Positions 40,555 through 44,286 of a stretch of DNA of 44,286 bases are shown here, in pieces; the stretch's first letter is position 1; every line of letters begins with the position of its first letter. Source of the stretch: Chlorobiaceae bacterium (GTDB lineage Bacteria > Bacteroidota > Chlorobiia > Chlorobiales > Chlorobiaceae). The notes beneath the pieces were generated by a model that searched no databases, had not been told where the DNA came from, and worked only from the letters and a program-made list of their open reading frames with translations. The translations under genes were made by a program, and so were the position numbers. The stretch is from contig JAAXWL010000011.1 in the NCBI GenBank assembly GCA_013334975.1, positions 1 to 44,286 on the forward strand. The letters are read 5' to 3'.

Positions 40555-42390
40555 TTAGTCGAAGGTTTTCCAGTTTCGCCTGGAGAGGTCACGGTAGATC
40601 ATCGCTCCTGCAACGGCCCCGGCGGCGAAGTAGAGCAGCGCGACCCCAGTCTCTCCGAAGATCAGCTTGCCGGTACCGAAAAGCATGGCGTAGACCAGGA
40701 CGATACCGAAAAACCAGTTGGCGAAAAGGGCGGGGAAGCCTGTGTCGCCCTTCACGTCGGGAAGCTCTCGGGCGATCGGTTTCCATAAGGCCCCCCCTAC
40801 CCGGGTGATGGTGTAGAATGCGTGGAGCCTTTTGCGATCAGTGGGCGGGGTGAGCCAGGTAACCGCCAGAGTGCAGATGATCGTGAAGGATACAATAATG
40901 AAAAGGGTGTTGGGAAATTCAATGTGTTGCAAGTCAATTACATTAACTCCTTGTGCTGAGTTATTTGCAAAAGCAAAAGCAATGGCAAATGTATTGTGGC
41001 TTAAATAAGAAATAATTGAATAGGCCACGATTGGCGCGACCATCGAGGTGATCTCCGACCAGGCGTTCAGGCGCCACCAGAACCAGCGCATGATGAGCAC
41101 GAAGCCGGTGCCAGCGCCGCACTGGATGATGAACTCCCAGGCGCCGGTGATGGTTTCGAGCACGTAAAAGGTGATGTAAAGAGCGAAGATGGCCGTTATT
41201 GCCGTGACGATTCTCGACATGAGGACGTAGTGGTTCTCATCGGCCTCCGGTTTTAAAAATCGTTTGTAGAAGTCGTTGATGAGGTAACTGGTGCCCCAGT
41301 TCAGATGCGTGGAGAGCGTGGACATGTAGGCGGCCATGAAGGCGGCAATAAGTACGCCTTTCAGTCCGGGAGGCAGGACGGCGTTCATGACGTGAACGAA
41401 ACCGTCCTCCTTCTGTCCGGCGGGCAGGTTCGGGAACATCACCAGGCTCACCAGTCCAACGACGATCCAGGGCCAGGGGCGGACGCAGTAATGGGCGATG
41501 GTGAACCAGAGTGTTGCCAGAAGCGAGTGCTTCTCGTCTTTGGCGCTCATCATGCGCTGGGCGATGTAACCGCCACCACCGGGCTCGGAGCCAGGATACC
41601 ATGAAGACCACCACTGGACGAAAGCCATGGCGGCAAAGGCGCTGAAAGGCATGGTGAAGGCGCCGGATGCCGTCGTACTATTCGTTGTTGCCGACCAGGC
41701 AGGGAAAAAGTCGAACATCCAGGCGGGAAGAGCCTGTTTGAGACCTCCTGCTGCGGTCACCTGGGGTGAATTGACCGCCAGAATGGCAAGGATGATGCAT
41801 CCGCCCATGGCGATGACAAACTGTACGGCGTCGGTGATAGAGACCCCCCAGAGACCCGACATACCGGAATAGATCGTTGTGAAGAGAACCAGAGCGATGA
41901 TGGCCAGCACCGGATCGATTCCGGGGATCATGATTCTGATGATCTTGAACATGGCCAGGTTGACCCAGCCGATGATGACGGCGTTGATGAAGAGTCCGAA
42001 ATAGAGCGCCTTGAAGCCTCTCAGAAAGCTTGCGGCCCGGCCGCTGTAACGAAGCTCGATGAATTCAAGGTCGGTCAGGATGTTGGCTCGTCGCCACAGG
42101 CGGGCAAAAAAGAAGACCGTCAGCATCCCCCCTGAGACAAAAGTCCACCAGACCCAGTTGCCAGCTATACCGTTCTTTGCCACAAAACCGGCAACTGCCA
42201 GCGGGGTGTCGGCAGCGAAGGTTGTGGCGACCATGCCGGTGCCAGCGATCCACCAGGGGAGCTTGCGTCCGGAAAGGAAAAATTCGCCGACATTTTCGGA
42301 GGCCCTGCGTGAGAAGAAAAGACCGACCAGGAGCGTCAGCAGCAGATAGCCTGCAATGAAGGCCATATCCAGAGTGGTGAGTTGCGCCAT
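40555..42390 (-). CDS. Sodium:solute symporter (SSS) family transporter
   Basis: 611 residues with about 13-14 membrane segments. The N-terminal motif MAFIAGYLLLTLLVGLFFSR then FFLSGRKLPWWIAGTGMVAT then AADTPLAVAGF is characteristic of SSS/SLC5 transporters; TTIYSGMSGLWGVSITDAVQ is the core helix. It imports a sugar, amino acid, vitamin or similar solute with sodium; no substrate can be deduced. Residues encoded by 40905-41030 (AYSIISYLSHNTFAIAFAFA) use notably AT-richer codons than the rest. First gene of the operon with maf and miaA. Confidence 0.92.
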   Translation of the reverse strand: MAQLTTLDMAFIAGYLLLTLLVGLFFSRRASENVGEFFLSGRKLPWWIAGTGMVATTFAADTPLAVAGFVAKNGIAGNWVWWTFVSGGMLTVFFFARLWRRANILTDLEFIELRYSGRAASFLRGFKALYFGLFINAVIIGWVNLAMFKIIRIMIPGIDPVLAIIALVLFTTIYSGMSGLWGVSITDAVQFVIAMGGCIILAILAVNSPQVTAAGGLKQALPAWMFDFFPAWSATTNSTTASGAFTMPFSAFAAMAFVQWWSSWYPGSEPGGGGYIAQRMMSAKDEKHSLLATLWFTIAHYCVRPWPWIVVGLVSLVMFPNLPAGQKEDGFVHVMNAVLPPGLKGVLIAAFMAAYMSTLSTHLNWGTSYLINDFYKRFLKPEADENHYVLMSRIVTAITAIFALYITFYVLETITGAWEFIIQCGAGTGFVLIMRWFWWRLNAWSEITSMVAPIVAYSIISYLSHNTFAIAFAFANNSAQGVNVIDLQHIEFPNTLFIIVSFTIICTLAVTWLTPPTDRKRLHAFYTITRVGGALWKPIARELPDVKGDTGFPALFANWFFGIVLVYAMLFGTGKLIFGETGVALLYFAAGAVAGAMIYRDLSRRNWKTFD

Positions 42391-42524
42391 GGAGGGTTTG
42401 GTGGGTTTGGTTGCTTACGGGAAGAACTTGAAGAACTTGAAGAACTGGAAAAGCTGGAAGAATAGGTCTTATAGGATAAGATTTCTTGTCCACAAAGTCC
42501 ACTTCGTCCATTGATTTCAGGTCA

Positions 42525-42546
42525 GGGCGGACACATAGGTCCGCCC
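42525..42546. repeat. GC-rich hairpin repeat
   Basis: GGGCGGAC-ACATAG-GTCCGCCC, a perfect 8-bp stem, followed by CCTACGG. This exact type of element is a widespread intergenic repeat in bacteria (from memory). Just upstream, 42427-42460 holds AAGAACTTG-type short tandem words. Confidence 0.7.
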
Positions 42547-42586
42547 CTACGGTTACGTATCACTAATGTTGTGTCAACGATAAAGA

Positions 42587-42825
42587 GTCAGAATTTCTTT
42601 TATCATCGAAATCGGTATCCAAATCGGTATCGGTATCGAGTTTCACCTGAAGAGAATAAAGAAAAAATCAGTGATCATTATGGCTTATTGTGATAACTAT
42701 TTGATAATTAAACAGATAAAGTCAGTGACCGGTTTTCGGTTTTTATATAAATAATCGATTTTGATACCGATACCGATTTCGATTTGGATAAATTAATGGC
42801 TCCGAAAAATACGTCAGTTTAATCT
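42587..42825. repeat. ~235-bp dispersed repeat, copy B
   Basis: Reverse-complement partner of 38714-38946 (about 75-80 percent by eye). It starts GTCAGAATTTCTTTTATCAT and ends ACGTCAGTTTAATCTT. The two copies flank the symporter-maf-miaA operon in inverted orientation. Confidence 0.8.
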
Positions 42826-42849
42826 TGATGCGGTCACCTGTTACTGCTC

Positions 42850-43761
42850 TTAAGCTTCGATGCGTGAGAGTTCGAGGAAGCTCTGGTAGCGGTCTTCGAT
42901 TTCGAGCAGATCGAGGTCGTTCAGGCGGTCAGGGCCGAACTGCTCGACGCAGAAGCTGGCCATGGCACTGCCGTACAGAACAGCCTTTCTCATTTCGCCT
43001 TCGCTCACGCTGCCGCTGCGGGCCAGGTGGCCGATGAAACCGCCAGCGAAGGTGTCGCCAGCGCCGGTCGGATCGAAAATCGATTCGAGCGGATAGGCAG
43101 GTGCCGCAAAAATGCCATTGTCCGTGAAGAGCAGCGCGCCGTGTTCACCTTTTTTGATGATGAGGGTTTTGGGCCCCATGTTGCGGATAATGCGGGCAGT
43201 CTTGACCAGATTCGGCTCACCGCTCAGAAGGCGGGCCTCGCTGTCGTTGATGATGAAGATGTCCACCCTTTCAAGTACTTTTTTCAGCGCTTCCGGTTTG
43301 CCTTCGATCCAGAAGTTCATGGTGTCGCAGACGATCAGCTCCGGACTGGCGATCTGGTCGAGCACCTTGAGCTGGAGTTCGGGATCGATGTTGCCCAGGC
43401 AGATGTATTTCGATTCGCGGTATTGATGAGGAATATGGGGATCGAAATTCGCGAACACATTGAGTTGCGTATCGAGAGTGTCGCGGGTGTTCATGTCGTA
43501 GTGGTAGCGGCCAGCCCAGCGGAAGGTGTTGCCATCTTCGACGATCTGGATGCCTTTGGTGTCGATGTTTTTGGAGTGGAGCAGCCCAAAGTGCTCCTTT
43601 CCGAAATCGGATCCGACGACGCCGACCATCCTGATCGGGTCGGTGAAGTAGCTGGCCGAGAGTGCTATGTAGGTCGATGAGCCGCCGAGGGTGTTGTCGG
43701 AGCGGCCGAACGGGGTTTCGATGTCGTCGAAAGCGAGGGATCCAATGACAAGGAGTGACAT
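42850..43761 (-). CDS. PfkB-family carbohydrate/nucleoside kinase
   Basis: 303 residues. The two family signatures are present: GGSSTYIALSASYF...MVGVVGSDFGKEH in the N-terminal half and DPTGAGDTFAGGFIGHLAR with the catalytic aspartate in the C-terminal half. PfkB kinases phosphorylate ribose, fructose, 2-keto-3-deoxygluconate, adenosine or similar. The substrate lid sequence (TFRWAGRYHYDMNTRDTLDT) is not one I can tie to a given sugar. It lies downstream of a glycoside hydrolase gene (55-base gap), so it may belong to a carbohydrate pathway, but the link is inference. Confidence 0.9.
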   Translation of the reverse strand: MSLLVIGSLAFDDIETPFGRSDNTLGGSSTYIALSASYFTDPIRMVGVVGSDFGKEHFGLLHSKNIDTKGIQIVEDGNTFRWAGRYHYDMNTRDTLDTQLNVFANFDPHIPHQYRESKYICLGNIDPELQLKVLDQIASPELIVCDTMNFWIEGKPEALKKVLERVDIFIINDSEARLLSGEPNLVKTARIIRNMGPKTLIIKKGEHGALLFTDNGIFAAPAYPLESIFDPTGAGDTFAGGFIGHLARSGSVSEGEMRKAVLYGSAMASFCVEQFGPDRLNDLDLLEIEDRYQSFLELSRIEA

Positions 43762-43816
43762 GTTCGATGTGGTTTAACGGGTTTGCTGGATAAACATTCG
43801 ATACTATTAAAACGGA

Positions 43817-44284
43817 TCAGGTTCGATCTTGCCGGTTTCCAGGCAGTTCGAACAGAACGCACTGGCCCGGAGCGAAATCAAGAGAGAGCCGATGCTCCGC
43901 TATACGGAGTTTCAGGCCGCTGGTCAGCTCTTCAAGTTCCATTTCGGACTCTTCGAACTCCATGACAGCCGATACCGGATGCTCGAAGTTGCTGTTGCCG
44001 GCAAAAACCAGCGTCTGGCCACCCGATTTTCTCATGACGGTCAGAATGGCAGGGTCTGATATATAAGGCTGGATGATCGATCCTTTGTCGCCGCAGCGGA
44101 CGAGGTCAACATAGCGGTTTCTGATGTCGATAATTCTGCGGATGTCGTCGCAGAGTGGTTCGAGTCCGTTCGAGTTTTCCCAGTCGCAGGCGTCGGCGCT
44201 GAAGAGCGGCAGATCATCGGAGGGGAAGCGTTGCCGGTCATCATCGGTGAAGTTCAGGCCGAGGTTGACCGGTTGCCATTGGCA
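43817..44284 (-). CDS. Partial glycoside hydrolase, C-terminal part (alpha-amylase-like)
   Basis: The last about 155 residues of a protein that enters from beyond the window edge; no start is in view. The segment DIRRIIDIRNRYVDLVRCGD and the following QPYISDPAILTVMRKSGGQT then LVFAGNSNFEHPVS resemble the end of a GH13 catalytic barrel and its all-beta C-terminal domain (xxxLIxLRxxxPxLxxGxxxxL...VFxRxxxxxxxLVxxNxS). This would fit maltooligosaccharide or glycogen metabolism, but with only the C-terminus I cannot name the enzyme. The frame remains open to the edge. Confidence 0.55.
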   Translation of the reverse strand, partial: CQWQPVNLGLNFTDDDRQRFPSDDLPLFSADACDWENSNGLEPLCDDIRRIIDIRNRYVDLVRCGDKGSIIQPYISDPAILTVMRKSGGQTLVFAGNSNFEHPVSAVMEFEESEMELEELTSGLKLRIAEHRLSLDFAPGQCVLFELPGNRQDRT

Positions 44285-44286
44285 GA

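Overview
The window most likely comes from a green sulfur bacterium (Chlorobiota; Chlorobium, Chlorobaculum or a close relative). The pointers are two tandem 62-residue 2[4Fe-4S] ferredoxins of the type these phototrophs use, a divergent membrane pyrophosphatase, a stand-alone N-terminal transketolase subunit, RicT, Gram-negative LPS heptose synthesis (hldD) and a PEP-CTERM protein. This is recognition from memory of protein families; no search was run. Most of the window is ordinary chromosome of roughly even base composition, with short operons and tight gene spacing.

Layout. 1-2460 is an eroded accessory segment: a two-copy ~198-bp tandem repeat, purine-rich mini-repeats, a dispersed palindromic repeat, and three broken genes (DUF3320 fragment, XRE-type HTH, four-helix-bundle suffix protein). 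2462-4094 holds two exported proteins on the minus strand (PEP-CTERM, CAP domain). 4331-9382 is an AT-rich island with two tiny ORFs and a 1610-codon exonuclease-RecQ-UvrD fusion, the most unusual gene here. 9383-10112 has no recognisable gene. 10113-14663 carries a DUF2231 membrane protein, a GNAT enzyme, a LysE-type exporter, an orphan Phd/YefM antitoxin with its operator, a D,D-carboxypeptidase, a thioesterase and a Dabb protein bracketed by direct repeats. 15149-18414 (minus strand) has two ferredoxins, PhoH, HldD and a small sigma-like protein. 18596-24661 has hisC, a SpoU methyltransferase, an alpha/beta hydrolase, pth (minus) and the proton pyrophosphatase. 24919-35669 is mostly plus-strand housekeeping: an exported nuclease/phosphatase-fold protein (minus), an unknown protein, purC, DedA, the transketolase N subunit, rsmD, coaD, an aspartate aminotransferase, an acyltransferase, ricT and metG. 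A tRNA-fMet with a strong terminator follows metG. 35947-44286 has a NamZ-like muramidase, a STAS protein with an AT-hook tail, a small HTH/coiled-coil protein, the minus-strand unit symporter-maf-miaA lying between two inverted copies of a ~235-bp repeat, and a PfkB kinase behind a truncated glycoside-hydrolase gene.

How parts fit together. Translation is over-represented (metG, tRNA-fMet, pth, miaA, rsmD, a SpoU methyltransferase, ricT). Cell envelope functions (hldD, D,D-carboxypeptidase, NamZ-like, acyltransferase, PEP-CTERM, CAP) form a second theme. Two similar dyads, TTGTAC-N8-GTACAA at the antitoxin promoter and TTGTAC-N6-GTACAA in front of tRNA-fMet, raise the possibility of shared control. 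No CRISPR array, rRNA, intact insertion sequence or prophage is visible.
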